Below are positions 1 to 8,066 of a stretch of DNA of 51,729 nucleotides, piece after piece. The position numbers and the translations under genes were made by a program. The notes under the pieces are model-generated. The model had not been told where the DNA came from. It made no database searches and was given only the letters and a program-made list of their open reading frames with translations. The first letter of the stretch is position 1; the number at the start of each line of letters is the position of its first letter. Origin of the DNA: an uncultured Planctomycetota bacterium (GTDB taxonomy: Bacteria > Planctomycetota > Planctomycetia > Pirellulales > Thermoguttaceae); NCBI GenBank assembly GCA_902796885.1, contig CADBQY010000073.1, positions 1-51,729 of the forward strand, read 5' to 3'.

Positions 1-383
1 CCGTCGACGTCGTAGTAAAGGGAGCAATAACCGACGGTGATACCGTAGTTCGGATCGGTACTCTTGACGTAGACCGAGACGTAAACCGTGTCGCCCGGAG
101 CCGCTTCGGTAATCACGTTGGCGCTGCCGCCCACGCTGACCGTGGGATCGTCAACCTCAGACACCGTGGGAACCGCGTCGGTCACGACAATCAGCGTTTC
201 GACCGGATCGTCGGCCGTCTGCACAAAGGGAGCTACCGCTTCGTCTCCGGTCGACCACGGAGCGGCGGTCAGGAGAGTACGTTCCTCGAGATTCTCAAGT
301 CGAAAACGGCGATGCTCCAGATTCTTCTTGGAAGCAGAGCCGAGACCGCTTTGAGACTTGCGGAAAAAATTAAAAATCGACAT
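1..383 (-). CDS. LEPR-XLL surface protein, possible cohesin domain (partial)
   Basis: This leftward gene starts with ATG at 383 and runs off the left edge, leaving 127 residues. Residues 27-38 read RFRLENLEERTL-type sequence, the LEPR-XLL signature that opens many very large exported planctomycete proteins. After a linker, residues from about 78 contain an APGDTVYVSVYV stretch and later a CSLYYDVDG stretch. That pattern of a PGDTV strand followed by a hydrophobic-x-YD strand resembles the start of cohesin-type beta-sandwich domains. The cohesin assignment is inference, because only about 50 residues of the domain are visible. A clear AAGGAG ribosome site lies at about 391-396, seven bases before the start. 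The protein is probably exported and bound to the cell surface. No terminator or downstream partner can be seen. Confidence 0.8.
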   Translation of the reverse strand, partial: MSIFNFFRKSQSGLGSASKKNLEHRRFRLENLEERTLLTAAPWSTGDEAVAPFVQTADDPVETLIVVTDAVPTVSEVDDPTVSVGGSANVITEAAPGDTVYVSVYVKSTDPNYGITVGYCSLYYDVD

Positions 384-484
384 ACACAAACTCCTTACTG
401 ATGTTGGGTTTTGGCATAAAGCAAAACTTAACTAATCTATAAAAACAAAATCCCATGTTGTCTTGTTATAATATAGCACCCTAG

Positions 485-511
485 ATTATAACCTATTTCC
501 CTCGATTTCAA
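485..511 (-). promoter_or_regulatory. Candidate promoter for the LEPR-XLL gene at 383
   Basis: Read leftward, TTGAAA (506-511) is followed after 15 bases by a perfect TATAAT (485-490). The spacing is short for a housekeeping sigma factor. The predicted transcript would have a leader of about 95 bases. This is a motif match only. Confidence 0.4.
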
Positions 512-719
512 ATATAACAAGGGGTAAAATCCGAAAAAATCCCAAAATTTTTTAGACGAAGCGGGGAACCGTTAAAACAGAAAAAATAAGCAAAACAGGC
601 AAAATAGAAGCGTTTCATTTTCAGGTACATCCATCTCTCCTTCCGAAAACCTTAATCGGGTTAAACGGCATAAACGGATAAAGAAATCAACTTATTTCAT
701 CGTAAAATAGGTAAAGTGC

Positions 720-748
720 TTGATTTCGGTTAAGAATGGGTGTAGGAT
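720..748 (+). promoter_or_regulatory. Candidate promoter for the gene at 859
   Basis: TTGATT (720-725) and TAGGAT (743-748) are separated by exactly 17 bases, a good housekeeping-sigma arrangement. Transcription would start near 756, just before the two stem-loops of the leader. This is a motif match only. Confidence 0.5.
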
Positions 749-757
749 TAGCATAAT

Positions 758-840
758 GGGAGATTCTGCCCGTTTCGGGCGGATCTCCCCCGGCGCCGGG
801 CTTCTCGTCCGGATGACCGCCGGGATCAAAAGGGTCATCC
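758..840 (+). promoter_or_regulatory. Two stem-loops in the leader of the DUF1598-like gene
   Basis: The first hairpin (758-789) pairs GGGAGAT with ATCTCCC on the outside and GCCCG with CGGGC on the inside, around a TTT loop with a small internal bulge. The second (811-840) is a perfect 8-bp stem GGATGACC/GGTCATCC. It ends 18 bases before the start codon, next to the AAGGGA ribosome site. Neither is followed by a T-run, so they look like leader structure rather than terminators. They do not match a riboswitch I recognise. Confidence 0.5.
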
Positions 841-858
841 AGTCACAAGGGATATGCT

Positions 859-2322
859 ATGACGCGTGAATTTCTGTCGCATTCAAAGGGTCGGTTTTTC
901 GGGTGGGGCGTTCTCCTCCTTGCCGTTATTTTTATGGCTGCGGGGGAATCACTCGACGCCCAGAACTATAACCGAAGCAACAACAATAGCAGTAATCGAA
1001 GTAACAATCGGAGCGGCAGCAACCGAAGCAACTACAGCGGAGGCGGCGATTACGGCGATTACGAAGATTATAGCATCCGCGACTTCTACCGATGGGGGTA
1101 TCGAACCGCGGTCGGCGGTTTTTCCATCGACGCCGACCATGTCGTCCGTACCGCGCCGACCGAGGCATCGCGGGAGCTGGCCGGGCGGATACGCTCTCTC
1201 TTGACCGAGATTCCCGCCGACCTCGATACCGCGTCGCCGATGCGGAAGATTTCCCTTCGCCGTCTCTCGGCGGAAGTCCGCTCGTGTCTGGCCAACGACC
1301 GTCCCATTCCCGACTCGATCCTCTTCCTGGGGGGATTGACGGGGATCGAGTACGTCGCCGCGGTTCCCGAAGAGCGCGACATCTACATCGCCGGACCGGC
1401 CGAAGGGTGGACTGTCTCCGAAACGGGTGAAATCGTCGGGAAGGAGTCGGGAAAACCGATCTTCAGGCTCGAAGATCTCCTGACGATCCTCCGTTCCTGG
1501 AATACCGAAACTCCGGAAGTGATCACCTGTTCGATTGACCCGACTCCGGAAGGGATCGCCGCGGTCGCCGAACTCGGAGCTCTGGCTACCGACGCCGAAC
1601 GGGAAGAGGCGATCGGTCTGATGGACGTCTCCTTCACGGGAGTCCCTGCCAACAGCCGCGTTGCCGCGGTTCTGGCCGCAGCTGATTATTCTCTGAAAAC
1701 GATCAGTCTCGGCTACGAAGAGGTTCCGATTAAGAACTTCCCCAGCTATTTCGAAACGATCAAGACCGGCGGCACCGCCAACTACGGACAGAGGTTCTGG
1801 ATCTCTCCCGTTTACAACAAGATCTATCACGGGACCGATTCCCTCACCTGGAAACTTTCCGATACAGGGGTCGAAACCCTGACCGAACGCGAACACCTGG
1901 CCGCCGACGGTTCGCGCAAAGCGTCCGGCAAAAAAGACGCTCAGGCCGTTAAATGGGCGGCCAATATGAGCAAACGCTACGACGAGGTTGCCGCAGCGGT
2001 TCCCGTCTTTGCCGATGCGAAAAACTGCATGGAGCTGGCCCTCTGCGTGGCGGTCATCTACGCCAAGCACCTTCCTGAAAAATCGGGGCTCTCGCTGACC
2101 GATCTGACCGGCGAGGCGGTGTTCCCCGCCTCGCCCCTTCCGGCACCGGCTAAGGTTCCCGGATTCTCCCTCTCGCGTCCGGTCGGAAACAAGGGCGCCG
2201 TTTCGGTCACCGGCGGAATCTCGATCAACCCGTGGGAAGCGGTTCAAAACGGCACGGCGCTCGACGCCGAACTCGACGAAGTCCGCCTTGCCTTCGCCGG
2301 CGAAAATTGGTACGCTGACTGA
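859..2322 (+). CDS. Secreted DUF1598-like planctomycete protein
   Basis: This is a 487-residue protein with an N-terminal signal peptide: a hydrophobic core at about 15-28, with likely cleavage after the SLDAQ stretch near residue 35. A low-complexity Asn/Ser-rich linker follows (about 36-65). The rest is a globular region containing motifs such as ITCSIDPTPEG (about 217-227), which I associate with DUF1598, a family known mainly from planctomycetes. That family has no established function. The assignment is from memory of the family and is not certain. The start is supported by AAGGGA six bases upstream and by the signal peptide. The gene stands alone between a structured leader and a strong bidirectional terminator. 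Confidence 0.75.
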   Translation: MTREFLSHSKGRFFGWGVLLLAVIFMAAGESLDAQNYNRSNNNSSNRSNNRSGSNRSNYSGGGDYGDYEDYSIRDFYRWGYRTAVGGFSIDADHVVRTAPTEASRELAGRIRSLLTEIPADLDTASPMRKISLRRLSAEVRSCLANDRPIPDSILFLGGLTGIEYVAAVPEERDIYIAGPAEGWTVSETGEIVGKESGKPIFRLEDLLTILRSWNTETPEVITCSIDPTPEGIAAVAELGALATDAEREEAIGLMDVSFTGVPANSRVAAVLAAADYSLKTISLGYEEVPIKNFPSYFETIKTGGTANYGQRFWISPVYNKIYHGTDSLTWKLSDTGVETLTEREHLAADGSRKASGKKDAQAVKWAANMSKRYDEVAAAVPVFADAKNCMELALCVAVIYAKHLPEKSGLSLTDLTGEAVFPASPLPAPAKVPGFSLSRPVGNKGAVSVTGGISINPWEAVQNGTALDAELDEVRLAFAGENWYAD

Positions 2323-2343
2323 CACGCAATGTGAGATGCCTTT

Positions 2344-2386
2344 CGATAAAAAAAGCTCAATCGAAGCGATTGAGCTTTTTTTATCG
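2344..2386. terminator. Bidirectional terminator, perfect 20-bp stem
   Basis: A perfect 20-bp inverted repeat surrounds an AAG loop. Its core is GCTCAATCG/CGATTGAGC, flanked by seven A on one side and seven T on the other. It therefore has the hairpin-plus-U-tract form in both directions. It sits between the convergent stops at 2322 and 2411. Confidence 0.9.
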
Positions 2387-2410
2387 GCGTTGATTCTCGT
2401 TCGCGCTCTC

Positions 2411-3775
2411 TCATTCCGTTCCGAAAAGGGCCATCAACGCGTCGGCGAAGAGCGAAAGTCCGTACGCGTTCGGGTGGTTAATATTGTTCACCATCAGCGT
2501 GTTATACGGAACCCCCTGCCGCCAGAGCCGTCCGTAGAGGATCGGCGTTTCGGCGACCGGCACGTCGTTCTCCCCGCCAAAACTGCGTATAAAAGCCGTA
2601 TAGGGGCGGGGGTCGTCGTCGCAGTTCTTTTGAGATGTCAGCCCCATCCAATTCGGCCGGATATAGTGCGGCCCGACGATAATCCATTCGGCGCCGATCG
2701 CGTCGAAATCGGTCTTCAGCCTCGGATAGATGACTTCGAGCTGTTCGCGCGGCAACGCGAAATCGTTTACGAACTCCGAAATGATCAGGTCGGGCTTTAA
2801 GTCGAGAACTTTTTCCCGATAGTTGTATTCCGACCCCGACGGCTCGGCCAGATAAGCGGCGGTTGTCCGTCCGCCCCACGCCTGAGTAACAAGTTCAATA
2901 TTCGCTCCCGGAAAACGTTCGCGCAGCCGTTTCAGAAACACGTTCTGCCACTTTTCCTCTTCGGCCGCGTAGCGTCCCACGGTTACGCTGTCTCCCCAGG
3001 CGAGGATTTTCAGCGGTTCGCCGTCGTGAAGCTTTTTCCACGTCTTCGGCAGGAGCTTTTTCGCCACGGCTTCCCGCGGAATGCGAAGCGTCCCGTCGTC
3101 GAGAATCGGGTAGAGGTTGTCGTCGGTCAGCCGGTCCTTCGTCTCGTGACACACGTAGATGTTGGCGAGCCTAATTTCACCCTCTTCGAGTTCGGGCGGA
3201 ACCGGGTTCACGGCGTGAACCGCGCCGGGCACAAGGCGCATCCGGTTGTCGACGCAAACGATCGAATCGATCCGCATCGGAACGTATTTGTACGAGATGT
3301 ACACGGTTGTCTCCGGACCGATTTTTCCTCCCTCTTTCCAGCCGATATTGGCGCCCGGTTCGTCCAGAATGTAGTCCTTATCCGCTTCCAGCGCCTCACC
3401 CCCCGGCCGAAGCGTCACGACCGTCGTGCCGGGGACAAGCGCGTTTTCGACCGAGCACTCGTCGGCTTTCAGGGCTTGTAGCGGGGTGGCGCGGTGCCAT
3501 GGAGGACCGGCGGGGTTAAACTTGTCAAGACGGTCGTATTTCTCGTCGGTCACGGTCACCGTTTCGGGCGGGTCAACGTCAAAGATTTCCGATTTCCCGC
3601 GATAGACGACCTTGATCCGCCAGTCTCCGACCAGGGTTACCTCGGCCGGGTCGGAAATTGGCGAAGGAGGTATCGCTCCGGGAACGGCAAAATCCTGCGC
3701 CGCGGCGATCCCCGCGGCGAAAAGAAGCAGGAGAGCCGGAACGACGGCACGGAACGGATTAAAGAGTGTTCTCAT
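2411..3775 (-). CDS. Secreted SGNH/GDSL-family hydrolase
   Basis: This is a 454-residue exported esterase-like enzyme. I chose the ATG at 3775 because an AGGGA ribosome site precedes it and it opens a clean signal peptide (MRTLFNPF..., cleaved near AAAQ, about residue 26). The first 200 or so residues form a beta-rich accessory region. The SGNH domain follows, with WGDSVTVG (nucleophile Ser), a WGGRT block, EFVNDF (the Asn block) and NHPNAYGLSLF near the C terminus (catalytic His). Members hydrolyse esters or remove acetyl groups from carbohydrates. The substrate here is unknown. A separate strong promoter lies immediately upstream, so it can be transcribed apart from the antiporter gene before it. 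Confidence 0.85.
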   Translation of the reverse strand: MRTLFNPFRAVVPALLLLFAAGIAAAQDFAVPGAIPPSPISDPAEVTLVGDWRIKVVYRGKSEIFDVDPPETVTVTDEKYDRLDKFNPAGPPWHRATPLQALKADECSVENALVPGTTVVTLRPGGEALEADKDYILDEPGANIGWKEGGKIGPETTVYISYKYVPMRIDSIVCVDNRMRLVPGAVHAVNPVPPELEEGEIRLANIYVCHETKDRLTDDNLYPILDDGTLRIPREAVAKKLLPKTWKKLHDGEPLKILAWGDSVTVGRYAAEEEKWQNVFLKRLRERFPGANIELVTQAWGGRTTAAYLAEPSGSEYNYREKVLDLKPDLIISEFVNDFALPREQLEVIYPRLKTDFDAIGAEWIIVGPHYIRPNWMGLTSQKNCDDDPRPYTAFIRSFGGENDVPVAETPILYGRLWRQGVPYNTLMVNNINHPNAYGLSLFADALMALFGTE

Positions 3776-3830
3776 CGGAATATCCCTTTCGAAGGTGTCA
3801 GGTTGCAAAATCATCGGAGCTAACGAAACG

Positions 3831-3858
3831 AGTATAAAAAACGCCTCGCCGCTGTCAA
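3831..3858 (-). promoter_or_regulatory. Strong promoter for the SGNH hydrolase
   Basis: Read leftward, a perfect TTGACA (3853-3858) lies 16 bases before TATACT (3831-3836). It falls in the 119-base gap between the antiporter stop at 3895 and the hydrolase start at 3775. This is one of the best matches to a housekeeping promoter in the window. Confidence 0.65.
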
Positions 3859-3894
3859 GAAACCGCGCGTCTTTCTCGAATCCGCGAAAAGGGG

Positions 3895-4926
3895 CTACCC
3901 GCGGTTGACCAGAAAGAAAACGTACCCGACGTATCCCAAAAGGAGAACGGCACCTTCCCAGCGCGAAAGTTTCTTATCGGTTACGCAAAAATACCCCCCT
4001 AAAAGCGCCGTGGCGCACATAATCGGCATATCGTAAACGAGCGCCTGACTCGAAATCGCCAGACCGCCCGCCGCGGTCGCGGTGATCCCCAAAATACCGA
4101 GCAGGTTGAAAATATTGCTCCCGACGACGTTGCCGACCGCGATATCGACGTTTCCGCGGGCGACCGCCACCAGACTGACCACCAGCTCCGGAAGGGAAGT
4201 GCCGACCGCCAGGACCGTCAGACTGATCACCAGTTCGCTCACCCCGCAGTACGCGGCGACAACCTTCGCCTCGGTCACAAAAAGGTTCGAACCGGCGATC
4301 AGCATAGCAAGTCCGGCGATGAGAAAGAGAATCGCCGTAAAAAGTCCCGAGAAACCTCCGGGAAGCCGTTCCCGCGCCTGAGTCTGTTCGGCAATCTGTC
4401 CGGCGACTTCCTCGTTCTGCTTTCGTTTTGCCTCTTTTACGATAACGATGTTGTAACCGACCAACAACGCCACAAAGAGAATCCCCGCCCAGAGCGGGAG
4501 CATGTGTGTCGTCTCGGCCCCGGTACGCGGCGCGGTCGAAAAGAAGCCGATCGCCCACAAGAGAAGAGAAAAGGCGATCATCATCGGAATTTCCCGCTTC
4601 GTCATACTGCTCGAGACGGAGAGCGGACGGACAAACGACGAAAGACCCAAGATCAGTAAAATGTTGGCAATGTTGCTCCCGACGACATTTCCGACGGCAA
4701 TGTCGGGATTCGGACTCTTTCCGAAAAGACCGGCCAACGAGACCGAAAGTTCCGGCGCGCTCGTCGCCGCCGAGACGATCGTCAATCCGACGATCAGGGT
4801 CGGAATCTTGAGAATCGCCGCAATCCGCGTCGCTCCGCGGACGAAGACCTCTCCACCGGTAATCAAAACCGCCGCCCCCAAAACCATCAGAAAAAGCGTC
4901 AGGATGACATTTGTGTCTGTCGGCAT
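3895..4926 (-). CDS. Calcium/sodium (CaCA-family) antiporter
   Basis: This 343-residue inner-membrane protein has about ten membrane segments and the two alpha-repeats of the Ca2+/cation antiporter superfamily. The first contains GLTIVSAATSAPELSVS with VGNVVGSNIANI, and the second contains SLTVLAVGTSLPELVVS with VGNVVGSNIFNL. The acidic residue in each SxPE motif binds the cation. The family exchanges Ca2+ (or another cation) for Na+ or H+. It resembles the E. coli YrbG type. A polar, charged loop of about 25 residues separates the two halves. I chose ATG 4926 because AGAGGA lies just upstream. A longer reading frame would need a TTG that overlaps the previous gene. Confidence 0.9.
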   Translation of the reverse strand: MPTDTNVILTLFLMVLGAAVLITGGEVFVRGATRIAAILKIPTLIVGLTIVSAATSAPELSVSLAGLFGKSPNPDIAVGNVVGSNIANILLILGLSSFVRPLSVSSSMTKREIPMMIAFSLLLWAIGFFSTAPRTGAETTHMLPLWAGILFVALLVGYNIVIVKEAKRKQNEEVAGQIAEQTQARERLPGGFSGLFTAILFLIAGLAMLIAGSNLFVTEAKVVAAYCGVSELVISLTVLAVGTSLPELVVSLVAVARGNVDIAVGNVVGSNIFNLLGILGITATAAGGLAISSQALVYDMPIMCATALLGGYFCVTDKKLSRWEGAVLLLGYVGYVFFLVNRG

Positions 4927-4973
4927 AACATTCCTCTTTTGCCCAAGAATTGTTTGTTCGGCGTGCCCCGGCG

Positions 4974-5639
4974 TCAAACCGGCGCCAGGAGAGAAAGGAC
5001 CCGCGGATCGGCAAGGGTCGCGACCACCAGGTCGGCCCGCGAAAGATCGACCTCTTGGTTGTGCTCGGCGCGGAGGGCTGCGCAGGTCGCGCCGGCCCGT
5101 TTGGCGGCCTCCACTCCCGCGTGACTGTCTTCAAAGACGATCAGATTTTCGGGCGGGACGTCAAGGCGCCGCGCCGCGGTCAGGTAAATCTGCGGGTCCG
5201 GTTTTCCACAGGTGATATCGTCCGAGGTGATCACGAACGAAAAACGTGATTTCAAGTTATCTTTCGCCAGAACCGCCTCGGCCACGCGGCGCGAGCTGCT
5301 CGTCGCCACACATTTCGGAACGGCGCATGCTTCCAGCCGGTCGAGAAGCTCGACGAGTCCCGGCATCATCTCGTAACCCTCTTTGAGGATTTCCAGAAAA
5401 ATCTCCTCCGATTCGTCGGAAAGTTCCTCCCACGTCTCCGGCAGATCGTAGGTTTCGATGAACTTTTCGAAACAGTAGCGGGGAGGATGCCCCATCACGT
5501 CCCGGCAGAGTTCGTCGGTGTACGAATATCCGCGCCGGCCGAGGAGGACCTCGGCGGCCTTATAGTAAACGCCTTCGGTCTCGAACATCAGGCCGTCCAT
5601 ATCGAATGCGGCGCCCAGCAGTTTTGCTCTTCCACTCAA
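4974..5639 (-). CDS. HAD-superfamily phosphatase/phosphoglucomutase-like
   Basis: This is a 221-residue cytosolic hydrolase of HAD subfamily I with an inserted alpha-helical cap. The nucleophile motif is DMDGLMFETE (about residues 13-22), motif II is the TSSSRR stretch (about 114-119), and motif IV is FEDSHAGVEAAK. The nearest common relatives are beta-phosphoglucomutase and sugar-phosphate phosphatases. The exact substrate cannot be read from the sequence. The start appears to be TTG at 5639, preceded by AGGGAGAG. No ATG occurs before the nucleophile motif. It lies 19 bases downstream of the AEC transporter gene and 47 before the antiporter start, consistent with one leftward operon. Confidence 0.85.
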   Translation of the reverse strand: MSGRAKLLGAAFDMDGLMFETEGVYYKAAEVLLGRRGYSYTDELCRDVMGHPPRYCFEKFIETYDLPETWEELSDESEEIFLEILKEGYEMMPGLVELLDRLEACAVPKCVATSSSRRVAEAVLAKDNLKSRFSFVITSDDITCGKPDPQIYLTAARRLDVPPENLIVFEDSHAGVEAAKRAGATCAALRAEHNQEVDLSRADLVVATLADPRVLSLLAPV

Positions 5640-5658
5640 AATTCTCTCCCTAACTTTT

Positions 5659-6681
5659 TTAAATTCCGACCCATTTCAGCCCCGCCACAATCCAAAACGG
5701 AGTCGTCGCAATCGCGACAAACGAATTGCTCAACGAGGTCAAAAGAGCGGTTTTGACATCGCCGTCGTACGTTTCGGCCAAAACAATCGGAAATGTGGCC
5801 GACGACATCGCGGCGTAGATGACGGTGACGATCTTGGCTTCCCGAGAGACAGGAAGATATTTCGCCGCCAGAAGGATTAGCGCCGGAAAGACCAAAAGAC
5901 GAAAGAAGACCGAGACGAACGAGATACGGAACGTCTTGCCGATATCCTCCACGAAATCGCTCAGATGGAATTCTTCGGCAATCGCACCGCCGACACACAA
6001 AAGCGAAAGAGGAATCGCCGAAGTCGCGAGCATATTGATCGGGGTCCAAAAAAGAACGTCCAGTCCGTAATAGCTGAACCCGATCCGCCACTTGAACGGA
6101 AGGTACCGAAGCGGCTCGAAAATATCGAAAAGGAGGCAGGCGACGATCACCAGAACCGGCACGTTAAAAAGACTTTTGACCGTCTTACTGTCAAACCGTC
6201 CCAGAAAAGAAAAGACGCAGACGGTCCAGAGGGCGAACTCCGTTCCGACGTTTTGTACGAAAAGAACTCCCAAAACGCCGCCGTCGGACGGGAAGAGTCG
6301 CTCGATCAGAGGAATCGGAACATAACCGTAGTTGAGCATCCCCAGACAGGCGGCGAAGGTGCCGATCTTTTTGGTACTGTCGAGCGTCGTCAGACCGACC
6401 GGCAGGACCCTGGCGGCAACCCAACCGAGAATGACGCTCACCAGAATAATCGAAAAGCCGACCAACGGGGGACCGTAGAGGTTTTTCGGGTCTTTGAAAA
6501 CGGGATTCATTAAAACATTCTTGACGATCATGCAGGGGATCAGCACGTTGATAACGATCGCCAACAGATCTTTACGCGTCTTGGGGTTGAGCCAGCCGAC
6601 TTTGCCGCACAGGGCGCCGACCCCCATCACCGCGTAGACCGACAGTACGATAAAGAGCGTTGTTTTGAGACTGTCCGACAT
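5659..6681 (-). CDS. AEC-family membrane transporter
   Basis: This 340-residue polytopic protein has about ten hydrophobic segments. Its start (MSDSLKTTLFIVLSVYAVMG), the GWLNPKTRKDL loop and a conserved VINVLIPCMI helix match the auxin efflux carrier (AEC) family. Bacterial members export or import organic anions such as malate. No substrate can be inferred here. ATG 6681 lacks a strong ribosome site. The hemB stop is only 29 bases upstream, so translational coupling or read-through within the operon is likely. Confidence 0.85.
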   Translation of the reverse strand: MSDSLKTTLFIVLSVYAVMGVGALCGKVGWLNPKTRKDLLAIVINVLIPCMIVKNVLMNPVFKDPKNLYGPPLVGFSIILVSVILGWVAARVLPVGLTTLDSTKKIGTFAACLGMLNYGYVPIPLIERLFPSDGGVLGVLFVQNVGTEFALWTVCVFSFLGRFDSKTVKSLFNVPVLVIVACLLFDIFEPLRYLPFKWRIGFSYYGLDVLFWTPINMLATSAIPLSLLCVGGAIAEEFHLSDFVEDIGKTFRISFVSVFFRLLVFPALILLAAKYLPVSREAKIVTVIYAAMSSATFPIVLAETYDGDVKTALLTSLSNSFVAIATTPFWIVAGLKWVGI

Positions 6682-6710
6682 CGGTTACCGATCCATCCGT
6701 CCCTTTCGGT

Positions 6711-7718
6711 TCAAAGCCAGGCGGCCGCTTCTTCGGCGTAGTAGGTCAGAATGATCTCCGCGCCGGCGCGTGCGACGGAATTGAGCGATTCGAGAACGAT
6801 CCGCTTCTCGTCAATCCATCCGGCGGCGGCCGCGGCCTTGATCATACTGAACTCGCCCGAAACGTGATAGGCGGCCAGAGGAACTCCCGGAAAACCCGCC
6901 TTGACCTGAGCTACGATGTCCAGGTACGGAAGCGCCGGTTTGACCATAATCAGGTCGGCCCCTTCGCGCAAATCGAGCGCCACCTCGCGCAGCGCCTGTC
7001 CAGGATCGCTCGCCGGATCCATCTGGTAACTGCGACGGTCGCCGAAACGCGGCGCGCTTTCGGCGGCGTCGCGGAACGGTCCGTAGAACGCGCTGGCGTA
7101 TTTCGCTGCGTAACTCATAATCGGCAGATCGGTATATCCGTTTTCGTCGAGTCCTTTTCGGATCGCGGCGATCATTCCGTCGATCATACCGCTCGGCGCG
7201 ACCATATCGGCCCCCGCACGCGCGTGGACAAGCGTCTGCTTCGCCAAGTTTTTAAGTGTGGCGTCGTTATCGAGTTCGTAACGGCCGCCGGAAACTTCTT
7301 TCATCACGCCGCAGTGCCCATGGTCGGTATACTCGCAGAAGCAGACGTCGGTAATGACCAAAAGATCGTCTCCCACCGCGTCCTTGGCGCATTTCACCGC
7401 GCGGGCGACGATTCCCTCGTCGCTCATCGCGTCGCTACCGACCGCGTCTTTCTCTTTCGGAATGCCGAAGATCATCACGCCGCCGATCCCCGTTTCTTTG
7501 AGGTTCCGGACCTTGGCGCGAAAATCGGTCAGGGTCAATTGCGACTGACCCGGCATCGATGCGATCGGTGTCGATTCCCCCCCGTCTTTGACAAAGAGGG
7601 GCAGGATCCACTTTTCCGGAGAAAGGGTCACCGTCCGGGTCAGACGGCGGACCAGCGGATGGAAGCGAAGACGGCGCAGACGCGTTGTCGGAAACCCGGC
7701 GTCGAACGAAAACGACAT
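6711..7718 (-). CDS. hemB: Porphobilinogen synthase (delta-aminolevulinate dehydratase)
   Basis: HemB joins two 5-aminolevulinate molecules to make porphobilinogen in heme biosynthesis. The protein is 335 residues from ATG 7718, which has AGGAG upstream; this matches the usual family length. Active-site lysines are visible at K206 (SYAAKYAS) and K260 (LIMVKPALPYLD). The metal-site segment DVCFCEYTDHGHCG (about 125-137) carries three cysteines (126, 128, 136), which marks the zinc-dependent type rather than the magnesium-only type. A 33-residue in-frame extension upstream of the chosen start is not supported. It is the first gene of the leftward block that continues through the AEC transporter and the HAD enzyme. 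Confidence 0.95.
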   Translation of the reverse strand: MSFSFDAGFPTTRLRRLRFHPLVRRLTRTVTLSPEKWILPLFVKDGGESTPIASMPGQSQLTLTDFRAKVRNLKETGIGGVMIFGIPKEKDAVGSDAMSDEGIVARAVKCAKDAVGDDLLVITDVCFCEYTDHGHCGVMKEVSGGRYELDNDATLKNLAKQTLVHARAGADMVAPSGMIDGMIAAIRKGLDENGYTDLPIMSYAAKYASAFYGPFRDAAESAPRFGDRRSYQMDPASDPGQALREVALDLREGADLIMVKPALPYLDIVAQVKAGFPGVPLAAYHVSGEFSMIKAAAAAGWIDEKRIVLESLNSVARAGAEIILTYYAEEAAAWL

Positions 7719-8066
7719 GAACAAACTCCTCGGTATTCTTGAGCGGTTAAACGGGAGAAAACGCCGCGGCAGGACGGAAAAAGACCGTTCCGCGTCCGAC
7801 GATCCCCTCCCCCTCATTCTACCCCATCCCGTCCGAAAACGAAAGGGAGAGCCTCAACCGGCCCGACCTGTTTCGGACCGATCGGGCGCAACAAAAGAGG
7901 GTGCGCGGCAACGGTACCGAGGGGAGGAAGTTTTGGCGCCGGATACTCCGGAAAAAGAAAAATCGCCGAAAAGTCCAACTGGTATCGAAATCCGTTTTTT
8001 GTTAAAATGGCGGAAATTGCCAAGATGTTCGTGAATAAATTGACTCTCAACGCCACAGGCCGAACG
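7719..8066. other. Divergent intergenic region without clear features
   Basis: This 348-base gap lies between the divergent hemB and alpha-2-macroglobulin genes. A TAAAAT hexamer at 8003-8008 could be a rightward -10 box, but no good -35 partner is present. I see no convincing hairpin, RNA gene or small coding frame. An ATG at 8007 lies in frame with the large gene but falls before the signal peptide. Confidence 0.5.

Larger units (their letters stand above)
384..858. other. AT-rich divergent intergenic region
   Basis: This 475-base gap separates the leftward LEPR-XLL gene from the rightward DUF1598-like gene. It is markedly richer in A and T than the genes around it, especially at 400-620. 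It holds promoter-like sequences for both directions and two stem-loops near the right edge, listed separately. I see no open frame of useful length and no RNA gene in it. Confidence 0.7.

Noticed and set aside
467..472. Perfect rightward TATAAT as a promoter for the gene at 859
   Set aside because: No -35 partner is found at suitable spacing, and the better pair at 720-748 is closer to the gene.
949..2325. 458-codon leftward open frame opposite the DUF1598-like gene
   Set aside because: It mirrors the codon bias of the real gene, is rich in Arg/Gly/Phe, has no ribosome site or family match, and the rightward frame has a signal peptide and promoter.
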